A DNA stretch of 64,000 nucleotides from an uncultured Bacteroidales bacterium (GCA_902799705.1 CADCBP010000001.1:1-64000), one strand, 5' to 3'; shown: positions 42,882 to 52,092, counted from the stretch's first letter. The notes: generated by a model from the sequence alone, not told the origin. Numbers and translations: made by a program.

Positions 42882-42912
42882 TTGGTCAATTCAAAAAAAA
42901 GCAGTACTTTTG
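42882..42912 (+). promoter_or_regulatory. tRNA-Val promoter
   Basis: TTG (42882-42884), 20 bases, TACTTTTG (42905-42912), 31 bases before the tRNA. Confidence 0.75.
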
Positions 42913-42942
42913 CACCCGCTTTCGAAAAGGAAGTAAGATTGA

Positions 42943-43017
42943 GGGCGTTTAGCTCAGCTGGTTTAGAGCATCTGCCTTACAAGCAGAGGGTCTGCGGTTC
43001 GAATCCGTAAACGCCCA
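42943..43017 (+). tRNA. tRNA-Val (anticodon TAC)
   Basis: 75 bases folding as a cloverleaf: acceptor GGGCGTT/AACGCCC, D-arm with AGCTCAGCTGG, anticodon loop CTTACAA, T-loop TTCGAAT. The CCA end is not encoded (ACAA follows). A terminator follows at 43036. Confidence 0.97.
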
Positions 43018-43151
43018 CAACCCATTAAGGGTGAGAGAACATCGAAAGATGTTCTTTTTTGTTATGTATGGCTTAATCTATGCTCGCATAAGAGAAAGCT
43101 ATACATAATAAAAAGTAAGGCTGCCAAGCCTCTCTCCCTTAATGGGTTGTG
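43016..43151. repeat. 136-base element with 16-base perfect terminal inverted repeats at the tRNA 3' end
   Basis: CACAACCCATTAAGGG at 43016-43031 is matched in reverse at 43136-43151. Inside lies a second inverted pair (TTATGTATGGCTT near 43061, AAGCTATACATAA near 43097) and the tRNA terminator. It could be a folded RNA tail, a small inverted-repeat element inserted at the tRNA end, or a remnant of integration. Confidence 0.65.
43036..43060 (+). terminator. Intrinsic terminator after tRNA-Val
   Basis: AGAACATC-GAAA-GATGTTCT followed by TTTTT: an 8-base stem with a GAAA tetraloop. Confidence 0.88.
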
Positions 43152-43210
43152 CCGGTCATAGCGTTGCCTCTGGATTACGAAGAAATCCGTAAATAAATTT
43201 CTTCCTTTTC

Positions 43211-43241
43211 TTGCATATTTCAAAAAAAAGCAGTAATTTTG
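43211..43241 (+). promoter_or_regulatory. cstA promoter
   Basis: TTG (43211-43213, in TTGCATATT), 20 bases, TAATTTTG (43234-43241), 22 bases before the start codon. Confidence 0.75.
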
Positions 43242-43262
43242 CAACCGCAAAATTGTAAACAC

Positions 43263-44762
43263 ATGATTACCTTTATTATCGCATTATTGCTCCTGATTGT
43301 AGGTTTCTTTACCTACGGTGTGTTTGTAGAGAAGGTTTTCGGTATTGAACCGGAGCGTCAGACGCCGGCATTGACAAAGACGGACGGAGTGGATTTTGTC
43401 CCGATGGCGCCGTGGCGCATCTTCCTGGTACAATTCCTGAACATCGCAGGACTCGGTCCGATTTTCGGAGCAATCATGGGTATCTTCTACGGTCCCGCCG
43501 CCTTCCTGTGGATTGTCTTCGGAACGATTTTCGCCGGCGGTGTACATGATTACTTAAGCGGCATGCTCTCTATCCGCAAGTTAGGCTATTCGTTGCCGGA
43601 TATCATCGGTGATGAGATGGGTCATGCCGTCAAGACGGCTATGCGTGCGCTGAGTCTGGTCTTGCTGATCTTACTCACCACCACTTTCCTGAGCGGCCCT
43701 GCTACGTTGCTGCAAGGTCTTTGTCCCCTTTCCACCATCCACTTTCATCTATCCACTATTCCTATCTCGTGGGTACTGATTATCTTCGGTTATTATGCAT
43801 TAGCGACGGTACTGCCTGTCGATAAGCTGATCGGTCGTTTCTACCCTATTTTCGGTGCGATGTTGCTTTTCATGGGCATCGGTATCATGGTGGTGATGCT
43901 GGGATGGCATAGCGCCGAGATGCCGGAAGTGTTCGACGGATTGCAAAACAGACAGACGAATGGCCTGCCGCTCTTCCCGATGATGTTCGTCTCTATTGCC
44001 TGCGGTGCTATATCGGGTTTTCACGGCACGCAGAGCCCGATCATGGCGCGTTGTGTGACCAACGAGCGTCAAGGTCGCTGGATCTTCTACGGCGCGATGG
44101 TGGCTGAAGGTATCTTAGCGCTTATCTGGGCAGCAGCCGCAGGTACTTTCTTCGCGGATCCGGAAAAGGGTCTGTATGGCATTGACGGCCTGCAATCCTT
44201 TGCGGCGCAGCACCCGGGAGAGAATATCGCAGCGCTCGTCATAGATAAAGTGAGTCGTTCCTGGCTGGGCATAGTAGGTGGTGTATTGGCGATCATAGGT
44301 GTCATAGCCGCGCCGATCACCAGCGGAGACACTGCCCTCCGTTCCGCGCGACTTATCGTAGCGGACTATCTGAATATGGACCAGAAACCGCCGCGCAAGC
44401 GATTACTGATTGCTTTGCCGCTTTTCTTCTGCGTCTTCGGAATGGTTTTTGTGGATTTCAACGTGGTATGGCGCTATTTCGCATGGACCAACCAGACACT
44501 GGCTGTCTTCACGCTCTGGACGGGCACCGTGTGGCTCTACCGGCATGAAGCGAAGATCCATGACAACCCCTATCGGTTCGGATACCTGATTGCGCTCATT
44601 CCTGCGCTGTTCATGACGATGGTATGCAGCAGTTACATCCTCATCGCGCCGGAAGGACTGCACCTGCCGGAGGAATACCGATGGATCGGTTATCTCATCG
44701 CCGGGTGCATTACCCTATGCGCCCTCGGAGGGTTTATCGCGTGGGCGTACAGGAGGAAATAA
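43263..44762 (+). CDS. cstA: Carbon starvation protein A family transporter
   Basis: 499 residues from ATG at 43263; an upstream extension would begin inside the promoter. More than ten membrane helices. Typical CstA stretches: F-L-N-I-A-G-L-G-P-I-F-G-A, G-G-V-H-D-Y-L-S-G, S-G-F-H-G-T-Q-S-P, I-T-S-G-D-T-A-L-R-S-A-R. It is shorter than E. coli CstA (about 700), as in other members of the short branch. The family takes up peptides or pyruvate. The last 29 bases overlap tail-to-tail with the GH13 gene. Confidence 0.93.
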   Translation: MITFIIALLLLIVGFFTYGVFVEKVFGIEPERQTPALTKTDGVDFVPMAPWRIFLVQFLNIAGLGPIFGAIMGIFYGPAAFLWIVFGTIFAGGVHDYLSGMLSIRKLGYSLPDIIGDEMGHAVKTAMRALSLVLLILLTTTFLSGPATLLQGLCPLSTIHFHLSTIPISWVLIIFGYYALATVLPVDKLIGRFYPIFGAMLLFMGIGIMVVMLGWHSAEMPEVFDGLQNRQTNGLPLFPMMFVSIACGAISGFHGTQSPIMARCVTNERQGRWIFYGAMVAEGILALIWAAAAGTFFADPEKGLYGIDGLQSFAAQHPGENIAALVIDKVSRSWLGIVGGVLAIIGVIAAPITSGDTALRSARLIVADYLNMDQKPPRKRLLIALPLFFCVFGMVFVDFNVVWRYFAWTNQTLAVFTLWTGTVWLYRHEAKIHDNPYRFGYLIALIPALFMTMVCSSYILIAPEGLHLPEEYRWIGYLIAGCITLCALGGFIAWAYRRK

Positions 44763-47322
44763 GTCTTCCTGTTGCATCGTAGAGCTGGTCGCCTACCCGG
44801 ATATACAGTTGATTATCCTTCAACACCTTGACGGGCTTTCCGTCGGTCTCTCCCTGGAGGGAAGGAAAGTCATTCGTCTCGCATATCGCAGTGATCCTTG
44901 TGGTCGCTGCGATATTGTTTTTATTCGCACCGGTGTAGAGATAGTGGAGTTTGAACTTCAAATCCTGCGTCTGGTTGCCGCTACCGTCATTCCATATAAT
45001 CATCCAGTCGCTGTCTATGGCGGCCGCTTCATCCGGCACGACGAATTTATAGTTGCCATTACCGAGCGAAGTAGCTTTCTTTCCGGGCCATCCGCCGCAT
45101 ACTTGCGTAGTTTGTCCGCCCTTCGTGTACCATATATAGCAGTTGATGGTATTGCCGAAATCCTCGGATTTGGTGAAGAACACCGCCCGCTCGTCGTTAT
45201 TTGCCAGACACGGCGCTACCGGATCGGTGGTCTCGCCGCCACCGGGTTGTTCGGGATCATCGGTGAGTTCCATCTCCGTGCCGTCCCATACGGGATTCGG
45301 GATGCTCTTGGGCGAGGATGTATAGATATACTTCCCGTCCTCGCCTATCTTGCCCGGTGCAGGGGTCAGTGCCGTTGAGAGGACATACACGCGCAGGTTG
45401 CCTTTACCGGAACAAGTGACGGATAACTTGCCGTTCGTAATGGTCTTGGTGTCTCCTGTGACGCAATCAACATACGTGCCGTTGAGGATTCCGGAGAAGG
45501 TGGCGTTTCCGCTGATGCAGACGAGGGCATAGCTGTCTGTCGTAGCGTCCGTATAACGGCGTTTGAAGGCAAAAGAGCCCGAACAACCCTCCACGGAGTA
45601 CTGACCTTTACGGAGAGCGGGCACAGCCATACGGATCTTGCTCAAACGCCGGATATGTTGCGCGAGCGGATGAGAGAGAGAGGTCGCGAGGTTACCCGTC
45701 GCATCGCTGTATTCCGCAAAATCGGTGGTGTGAACAGTACCCTTTATATATCCGCCGAAATAGGCACGTCCGGAGTTCTGCAGGGCGATATTCGTACCTT
45801 CGTCAATGCGTTTGCCTTTCTGAAACTCCACTTCCGAGCCATAGAAGATACAGGGGATACCACGATGGGTGAACATCAGCGACAGATTCTCCGCCCAGGT
45901 GTCCTGCGGCTTGGAGAAGCGCTCGAACTGCACCTCGTCCGGCGCGTAGTCGTGAGAGTCCACATAGACCACGTTCCACGTCGCGTCGTTATAATATTTG
46001 TCGTTGGACGGATTGGCGATGTTCCATGCCTGGCCTGCGCTGGCGAAGTTCCAGTGTACCGGGAAGTCGATGACATGCAAGCCGGAAGCTTTGGAGTAGT
46101 CGGGTGTATGGTATTCATTGCCGATGAGCAGGGCGTTGTTCGAGGTCGGCCGGGTCGCTAATCCGCCGTAATCGTCCTCGGCCTGCTGCCAGACGGATTG
46201 CCAGTTGGTGTGCGAGGTGCATGGCGAGCCCTCCATCTCCACGAGTTTGTCCCATGAAGCGGCGTTGTTATCCCAATCATAACTCTTCGACTCCGCCCAG
46301 GTATAATAGAACGGCGAGAGGTTGGCATGCTCGCGGTAGAGGATGGAACTGTAGCGCGCGCACACTTCCGCGAACATATAGAACGGCGTGCCGCCGCGTT
46401 TGTCTTTCGCCGCTTCTCCCGCCGCGATGAAAGCAGGGATAAAGGCGTTGTTGAAGGACAGACGGGGTATATGACCGCCGGTGTCGATACGGAAACCGTC
46501 TACGCCCATATTGATGAAAGAGGTGTAACACTTTATCAGGTACTCATAGACGGCAGGGTTCTCCGTATTGAGGTCCACGCAGTCGCCGGCGATCTGGAAG
46601 AACCAGCGGTTGGGCTCGTCCCAGTTGCCGTGCGCGAAATGATGCCAGTAGTTATGGGAGTCGTAGTTCTTTTTCTGTCCGTTCTCATCGGATGAATTCT
46701 TCATCTTCGACAGCCGCGCCGCATACTGCTTTCCGGCATCAAGCGAGAGGTAGTTATCGGGCAGTAAGCCGCCGTCTTTCCGGGTGAAAGGCACCATGCA
46801 GTCGAGCGACGACTGATCGGCATTCGGGTCGCGGTCGAAGAGATGACAGAAGTTCGCCTCGCCGAAATTACCCGTGTGATTAAGAACGATATCCAGGATG
46901 ATCTTCATTCCCCGCGCGTGGGCTTCGTCGATGACCGTTTGAAAAGAGACGCCCTCGGACTCATGGCGATGGTCCACTTTGGAGAAATCGTGCGCATGGT
47001 AGCCGTGGTAGTCATATCCGGACGCGTTCTCCACGATGGGGGTGATCCATATCGCTGTAAAACCGAGTGCTTTGATATAATCCATCTTCTCGATCAGGCC
47101 TTTGAAATCACCGCGCCACGCGGGGTCGCCGGCGTTCTTGGCCTGATTGTCCCAACACTGTGTGTTGTTCGACGGGTCGCCGTCATAGAAACGCGTAGGC
47201 AGCAGAAAATAGATCTGCTCGTCACGAAAATCCGTACGTGAAGGATAGGAGGTAGCCGCCGAGGTGGTTGCTGCAAGCAAGACGGCAACGATGCCACAAA
47301 AGAATTTTCTCATGGTACTCAA
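44734..47322 (-). CDS. Secreted GH13 alpha-amylase with starch-binding module and CTD-like tail
   Basis: 862 residues; start at 47322 or three codons later at 47313. Signal peptide to about residue 23. GH13 motifs: D-I-V-L-N-H (144-149), G-F-R-I-D with nucleophile D280, F-A-E-V with acid/base E319, V-D-S-H-D with D458. After the catalytic part, a C-terminal beta-domain is followed by a CBM26-like module near 715-810 (C-Y-I-W-Y, G-G-W-P-G, W-M-I-I-W-N-D-G). The tail is K-V-L-K-D-N-Q-L-Y-I-R ... Y-D-A-T-G-R-L-I. It cuts starch outside the cell. A possible promoter has AACCTTTG at 47344-47337. The 3' end overlaps cstA by 29 bases. Confidence 0.92.
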   Translation of the reverse strand: MSTMRKFFCGIVAVLLAATTSAATSYPSRTDFRDEQIYFLLPTRFYDGDPSNNTQCWDNQAKNAGDPAWRGDFKGLIEKMDYIKALGFTAIWITPIVENASGYDYHGYHAHDFSKVDHRHESEGVSFQTVIDEAHARGMKIILDIVLNHTGNFGEANFCHLFDRDPNADQSSLDCMVPFTRKDGGLLPDNYLSLDAGKQYAARLSKMKNSSDENGQKKNYDSHNYWHHFAHGNWDEPNRWFFQIAGDCVDLNTENPAVYEYLIKCYTSFINMGVDGFRIDTGGHIPRLSFNNAFIPAFIAAGEAAKDKRGGTPFYMFAEVCARYSSILYREHANLSPFYYTWAESKSYDWDNNAASWDKLVEMEGSPCTSHTNWQSVWQQAEDDYGGLATRPTSNNALLIGNEYHTPDYSKASGLHVIDFPVHWNFASAGQAWNIANPSNDKYYNDATWNVVYVDSHDYAPDEVQFERFSKPQDTWAENLSLMFTHRGIPCIFYGSEVEFQKGKRIDEGTNIALQNSGRAYFGGYIKGTVHTTDFAEYSDATGNLATSLSHPLAQHIRRLSKIRMAVPALRKGQYSVEGCSGSFAFKRRYTDATTDSYALVCISGNATFSGILNGTYVDCVTGDTKTITNGKLSVTCSGKGNLRVYVLSTALTPAPGKIGEDGKYIYTSSPKSIPNPVWDGTEMELTDDPEQPGGGETTDPVAPCLANNDERAVFFTKSEDFGNTINCYIWYTKGGQTTQVCGGWPGKKATSLGNGNYKFVVPDEAAAIDSDWMIIWNDGSGNQTQDLKFKLHYLYTGANKNNIAATTRITAICETNDFPSLQGETDGKPVKVLKDNQLYIRVGDQLYDATGRLISSCTPTR

Positions 47323-47412
47323 TATTTTATGCGCTGCAAAGGTTGAGAGTTATAAAACAAACAAATACTAACTATTATAAGTTGCGCCCGACACGAAAAA
47401 GGGCAATTGCAT

Positions 47413-47865
47413 ATGAAACAAAAACTACTACTTTTGGTAGCATTGATGTTCGGTTTGAGCATCTATGCGGAGAACCTGGTTATTCAGACCATGAATCAAC
47501 AGGAGAAAAGGCAGGCGCTGGAGTCTTTCGGACGCCTGGAGTTTGATCACAATCAGCAAGAGGTACGGCTCGTCCTCAAGGATGGCTCCGTAGCGGAGAT
47601 TTACAGTCTCGATGCAGTGCACAAGATCTTCTTCTCGAATGAGACACAAGACCTCGATGCTATCCATGGAGGATTGACTATCGATGTGAGAGACAACGAA
47701 CTGATTGTCAAGGATTTGGAGGAACCGATTATGCTGCGCGTGATTGACGCGAGTGGCAAAGTGCTGCTGACGCAGAAAGGTGTGTCGATAGGCGTTTCGT
47801 CCTTGCCGACGGGCGTATATCTGCTCCAATGCAATAAAGGGATTGTTAAATTTATTAAGAAATGA
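47413..47865 (+). CDS. Small secreted protein with type A CTD-like C-terminus
   Basis: 150 residues from ATG at 47413, with a signal peptide (L-L-L-L-V-A-L-M-F-G-L-S-I-Y-A). The C-terminal 75 residues (L-R-V-I-D-A-S-G-K-V-L-L then L-P-T-G-V-Y-L-L-Q-C-N-K-G-I-V-K-F-I-K-K) form a classical CTD as used for type IX secretion. The N-terminal half (V-R-L-V-L-K-D-G-S-V-A-E-I-Y) has no family I recognise. Its stop overlaps the start of the SusD-like gene by 4 bases, so the two may act together. Confidence 0.7.
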   Translation: MKQKLLLLVALMFGLSIYAENLVIQTMNQQEKRQALESFGRLEFDHNQQEVRLVLKDGSVAEIYSLDAVHKIFFSNETQDLDAIHGGLTIDVRDNELIVKDLEEPIMLRVIDASGKVLLTQKGVSIGVSSLPTGVYLLQCNKGIVKFIKK

Positions 47866-50800
47866 GTACTATGAAACGATTCTTTACGATATGTATCGCA
47901 GCGCTGTTGGCTGCAGCTTCTTTTGCGCAAGTTAACTTATGGCGCACGGACGGTTATCTGACGCAATTTGAGAAAGCTACGCTGGATAGCTTCACAATCA
48001 GTATGATTAACCCCTATACGGTACAAGAACGTCAGATAGAGTTTTATCATACCCCTACGGGCGAAACGCGGGATATGTTCGACCTGATGAAAGCATATGG
48101 CTTGGTGTTCGCTTCTACGCGCGCAGATGATTTCGGACAGCCAGCCGCGTGCCTCTATATAGAATCCCGAGGACAGGATTTTATTGGTGCGGAAACTGTT
48201 TATAACTGGTTCTCGGCATGGCAAGATCCCAATGACTGGGCGAAAACCAATTATGCAGCATGTAAAGTGGTGTGGTGGACCTGCTATACACCTATCTTGG
48301 CGGCGAACTACGTGATTGCTACGCGCACCAGCGGTAGCAAAGACGACAACTATGCCGTTGCGCAAGCGAAAGCGATGCGTGCGTTCGAGTATATGCAATT
48401 GGCGCAAGGCTACCAAGTGGCGTATAACGAGAGCAGTCTCAATCTGCCTTGCGTACCGCTGGTACTGGATACCATTTACAGCAATCTGATACTTGGCCAA
48501 GAGCCGGCTACCGTAGCGCAGGTGTATGCACAGATCAAAACGGATTTGGACGCGGCATGTACTAACTTAGAGGGTTACGTGCGCCCGAGTAAGCATGTCA
48601 TCAACCAAGCCGTAGCATACGGTTTGCGTGCGCGCTATAACCTCTTGGTGCATAATTACAATCAGGCTGCTGCGGATGCCGAGCAGGCATTGTTACTCTC
48701 CGGCGCTACCCCCCTCTCCATCGAAGAGGCGAACAAACCCGGATTTACGGATGCCAGCACACATAATGTGCTCTGGGCAAACATCATTAACGAGGAAGAC
48801 GCTGTTATACAAGCAGGTGATGAGGCTGCTATTAACAACTGGGTATCTCACATGTCCACCTTATACCAACAAGGTTATACAGGTGTAGGTGCTACCCGCT
48901 CTATTGCCAGTGCGCTCTATAATGAGATTCCTGCCTCCGACGTCCGTAAGGGATGGTGGTTAAATGAGAATCTCGAATCTCCGCTGCTTGACGCTCCAGG
49001 TTATAATGCAGCAAAAGCCGCCATTCAGAGTAAGGCCGAGAATGTTTATGTGAATGTCAAGTTCGGTACAGGAGACGGAACGACAAGTGGTAGAGCAGCT
49101 GCAGCGGGAGATTGGATTATGATGCGAGCAGAGGAACTGATTCTCCTTCGCGCAGAGGCACTGGCTCGCGCAGGTAAAGACGGCGCATCGGTTCTCAGCA
49201 ATTTTGTAAAGACCTACCGTGATCCGAATTATGACATCAATGCGCACGGGTTATCTGTCGCCGATGAGATCTGGTGGCAGCGTCGCGTGGAGTTATGGGG
49301 AGAAGGTTTTGGCTATTTTGACCTTATGCGTCTTCGTAAGGGCATTACGCGTACTAACTCTTCCAACTGGCCGTCTGCATGGCAGGTAGATCTGTCCGCT
49401 GATGATGAGCGTCTCCCGCTTCTCTCCCCCACCAAAGCTGAAAACTACAAAGTGCTGGCGGTGTGGCGGAATGGCGAAAAGGACCTCTATAACACCTCCT
49501 ATATCACGATCGATCGCGTGGACAGTATCACGTTGGGTGAGGCCCGAGAGAGGGACGAAGTACTAATATCTTACATGACCGTAAACAAGAAATATCACCC
49601 CAGTAGCGAAACCTTTACGCGCTCGTTCTTAGAAGGAAAAATGGGCGAGTTATACGACACGGTGATGATTGAATTTTTCCGCACCCATAATGTCATCAAT
49701 CCGATTACCGTACCGCTTATCATCGAGGCCGATCCGGTCTTTGCGGGAACAGCCTTCCCTGAGTCTATATCATTCGAAGGCGGATTTTTGGGAGAGAGGG
49801 GCACAGGTTACATCGATACGTCGTTTGTGGTCCATCTGAATGAATTGCCGGTAGGTACCTATCAGTTCACGATCACTATCCCCGATGAGTATTATTACCC
49901 GGGAACCACCTATTCCGGCAGCCAGTCTATTACTTATCAGATTATCGTAAAAGAACCCGATGAGTGGGACGAAGCGGAGATCCGCACCGGTGTGTTCGTT
50001 GACCAGACCGTCGGCCCGGCATTCGGTCTGTCTGCGTATGCTTGGTACGTTAAATATCAGGTAGTTGAACAACCGGATGGTTCACAGAAGATTCGTATCC
50101 ACAACCCCTATGCAAGCGTTGCTACTAGCCAGGATGCAGATGGTATCTTTGATGGTAACCCATGGACTGAGGAAGGCGATGTAGATAAGTCGAGACCGTT
50201 CAATTTCGATCTCCTTGTATCTAAAGAAGGTGAGGTTACATTCCCGGACCTCCGTACCTACCTTGGTATAGGATGGAGTGACTATACGGAACAGTGCTTC
50301 GTTGACTACGCTCGCGGAAGGGGCACCGCAGGTACCTATGGTAGATTTGAGAGCGAGAAAGGCAAGATCATCTTCGATGCACAGGATAATTCAATGCTCT
50401 TTGGCGCCGAAGGTAAACTCTATAGCATTCAAGCGAACTTCCTGTTCTATCTGAGCAAGGATGCTTTCATGGCAGATAAGGAGGAACCGGTGGTTGTTGA
50501 CGCGGACATTACCACCTACGAAGGAAACTGGACCATCAAGGGCTTTGATGCCAACGAGGGAGGAGAGGTTCCCGTAAGCGTAAGCGCAAACGTAACGGTA
50601 ACCAGCTACACAGATGAGAAAGGTCAATACTATGCGATAGAAGGACTCTATCCGAATATGCCGGTAGTATATGGTGTATTCGATGAAGAGACGCACAAGT
50701 TCCTTATTCAACCTACCCAGAGTGATCCTGTTGACATTGAAGGAACGAGTTATGTTCCTCACTTGTATATGTTTGACACGAACTTTAACCTCTCCACTTC

Positions 50801-51128
50801 TATCACTCTGGATATTGTTCCGGGCGAAGGCGGTACTCTGGTAACGGATGAGAGTAGCGCGGCAGTCGGATTCCTCGTTGTGTACGTTAATCCGGCAGAT
50901 CAGAGCGATTACAAATTCGGCGATGGTATGTTCGATATCTCGTTCGAGCCGGCTAACGCAGGTGCTCCGGTACGCAAGGCTGCAGGCATTCCTGCTAAGG
51001 TTGCTAAACGCAACGGCAAACAGTCGATTCCGGCACGCGAGATGATAGTAAAGCGTCCGGCAAAGGAGCTTGTTAAAAAGAATATCCGCCTATTAAACAG
51101 CAACAAGGAATTTCAAAAAAATGAATAA
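47862..51128 (+). CDS. SusD/RagB-like protein with a long C-terminal extension
   Basis: 1088 residues. Residues about 30-510 match SusD/RagB: R-A-F-E-Y-M-Q-L-A-Q-G-Y, L-P-C-V-P-L-V-L-D, R-A-E-E-L-I-L-L-R-A-E-A-L-A-R-A-G and G-E-G-F-G-Y-F-D-L-M-R-L-R. SusD proteins capture glycans for a SusC TonB channel. Two things are odd: the signal peptide (A-A-L-L-A-A-A-S-F-A-Q-V) has no lipobox Cys, and about 560 residues of beta-type domains follow the SusD part. No susC is adjacent. Start at 47862 (overlapping the previous stop) or 47871. It may be an oligosaccharide binder working with the amylase next door; that is inference. Confidence 0.8.
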   Translation: MSTMKRFFTICIAALLAAASFAQVNLWRTDGYLTQFEKATLDSFTISMINPYTVQERQIEFYHTPTGETRDMFDLMKAYGLVFASTRADDFGQPAACLYIESRGQDFIGAETVYNWFSAWQDPNDWAKTNYAACKVVWWTCYTPILAANYVIATRTSGSKDDNYAVAQAKAMRAFEYMQLAQGYQVAYNESSLNLPCVPLVLDTIYSNLILGQEPATVAQVYAQIKTDLDAACTNLEGYVRPSKHVINQAVAYGLRARYNLLVHNYNQAAADAEQALLLSGATPLSIEEANKPGFTDASTHNVLWANIINEEDAVIQAGDEAAINNWVSHMSTLYQQGYTGVGATRSIASALYNEIPASDVRKGWWLNENLESPLLDAPGYNAAKAAIQSKAENVYVNVKFGTGDGTTSGRAAAAGDWIMMRAEELILLRAEALARAGKDGASVLSNFVKTYRDPNYDINAHGLSVADEIWWQRRVELWGEGFGYFDLMRLRKGITRTNSSNWPSAWQVDLSADDERLPLLSPTKAENYKVLAVWRNGEKDLYNTSYITIDRVDSITLGEARERDEVLISYMTVNKKYHPSSETFTRSFLEGKMGELYDTVMIEFFRTHNVINPITVPLIIEADPVFAGTAFPESISFEGGFLGERGTGYIDTSFVVHLNELPVGTYQFTITIPDEYYYPGTTYSGSQSITYQIIVKEPDEWDEAEIRTGVFVDQTVGPAFGLSAYAWYVKYQVVEQPDGSQKIRIHNPYASVATSQDADGIFDGNPWTEEGDVDKSRPFNFDLLVSKEGEVTFPDLRTYLGIGWSDYTEQCFVDYARGRGTAGTYGRFESEKGKIIFDAQDNSMLFGAEGKLYSIQANFLFYLSKDAFMADKEEPVVVDADITTYEGNWTIKGFDANEGGEVPVSVSANVTVTSYTDEKGQYYAIEGLYPNMPVVYGVFDEETHKFLIQPTQSDPVDIEGTSYVPHLYMFDTNFNLSTSITLDIVPGEGGTLVTDESSAAVGFLVVYVNPADQSDYKFGDGMFDISFEPANAGAPVRKAAGIPAKVAKRNGKQSIPAREMIVKRPAKELVKKNIRLLNSNKEFQKNE

Positions 51129-51149
51129 GTAATCTCATAAATGATTCCG

Positions 51150-51187
51150 AAAAAATCCCGCATAAATTTGCATATGTGGGATTTTTT
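51150..51187 (+). terminator. Terminator of the SusD-like gene, overlapping the next promoter
   Basis: AAAAAATCCCGCATA pairs with TATGTGGGATTTTTT (one G-T pair), a 15-base stem with an 8-base loop. The -33 TTG of the following promoter (51168-51170) lies in this loop. Confidence 0.8.
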
Positions 51188-51198
51188 TCGTACCTTTG
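51168..51198 (+). promoter_or_regulatory. Promoter of a candidate small RNA
   Basis: TTG (51168-51170, in TTGCATATG), 20 bases, TACCTTTG (51191-51198). The nearest recognised gene starts 300 bases on, and a strong hairpin stands in between. Confidence 0.75.
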
Positions 51199-51204
51199 CA
51201 CCCA

Positions 51205-51320
51205 AATTGAGAAGTAAACTTCCTTCTTCTCAATGGACATGGACATATTGCAGACATTCAACCGCCCTTCTCGGACACAACGATAAAAACTCGACTACGC
51301 ATCGAGTTTTTATCAACATT
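51205..51320 (+). ncRNA. Candidate small RNA or leader with terminator
   Basis: From the predicted start near 51205 a 9-base stem (ATTGAGAAG 51206-51214 with CTTCTCAAT 51226-51234) is followed by 47 bases, then a perfect 13-base stem (GATAAAAACTCGA 51282-51294 with TCGAGTTTTTATC 51302-51314). A 17-residue frame (51233-51286, M-D-M-D-I-L-Q-T-F) ends inside the second stem, so a leader-peptide role is also possible. Between 51320 and 51503 only an 11-base repeat (GGGGTGATTAC twice) is seen. Confidence 0.5.
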
Positions 51321-51503
51321 TAAAGAAGTGTAAAGGGGGTGATTACGGGGTGATTACGGGGTCGTTACTGCGTGATTAGGAGGATATTCAGCCCGGATGA
51401 ACACGGGGTTTGCACAAGAAACTGCCAAAAATTGCCAAGAACTGACAAATTGACATAACGTGCTGATGTTCAATAATATATACTACAAAAATCGTGCCAA
51501 AAT

Positions 51504-51998
51504 ATGACCAAAATTAAGTTTTATGCCCCCGTAAAAGAAATGAACGGGGAATTCGAAAAAGGAAGCGGTATTATTATGCGAAAAAAGAAATACCGCGCGC
51601 CGAACGGGAAAGTCCTTAAAGAGGGCGCTCAAGAGTCCTATAAGATTGTCAATCCCCGCGATTATGAGAAAAATCCACCCCAAGGAGCCGAGTTGGCAAA
51701 CATCCGGCTCTTTGCTCAGACCAAACAACTCTCCTCCGACATCATCAACTCTGTCAGAATCACGGATGAGGAACTCACCGCGATGAGCGCCGAAGAGCGT
51801 GAACACATCATGAATCTGCGCGCAGAATTAGAGCATTACCGCAAACGTTTCTATGCCCAGTTCAAACAACCCGATCCCGAAGCGCCGTTCGAGAAGAAAT
51901 TACGCCCGGGAGCCAGTGTTCTCCGCCGAAAGCAATATGCAAAGCTGGACAACTTCATCCAAGCTATCATCCGCGAGAAACAGAAAAATAATACCTAA
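51504..51998 (+). CDS. Small basic hypothetical protein
   Basis: 164 residues, soluble, Lys/Arg-rich, with no signal peptide. The N-terminus (M-T-K-I-K-F-Y-A-P-V-K-E-M) and a middle I-R-L-F-A-Q-T-K-Q-L are strand-like; the C-terminal half is helical (E-E-R-E-H-I-M-N-L-R-A-E-L-E-H-Y). It may bind nucleic acid, from charge only. No family is recognised. The next gene has its own promoter. Confidence 0.6.
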   Translation: MTKIKFYAPVKEMNGEFEKGSGIIMRKKKYRAPNGKVLKEGAQESYKIVNPRDYEKNPPQGAELANIRLFAQTKQLSSDIINSVRITDEELTAMSAEEREHIMNLRAELEHYRKRFYAQFKQPDPEAPFEKKLRPGASVLRRKQYAKLDNFIQAIIREKQKNNT

Positions 51999-52001
51999 CT
52001 C

Positions 52002-52031
52002 TTGCATATGTCAAAAAAAGCAGTATCTTTG
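52002..52031 (+). promoter_or_regulatory. Promoter of the AAA/DUF4143 gene
   Basis: TTG (52002-52004), 19 bases, TATCTTTG (52024-52031). It is the one clear case in the window with a 19-base spacer. Confidence 0.75.
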
Positions 52032-52092
52032 CGGCGGATTTGAGAAAATCGTATAGGAGATTTGAGAATTTTGCAATACTAATTTGAAAATT

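Noticed and set aside
43062..43262. 66-codon minus-strand frame between tRNA-Val and cstA
   Set aside because: It lies across the inverted repeats and the cstA promoter, with no protein-like features.
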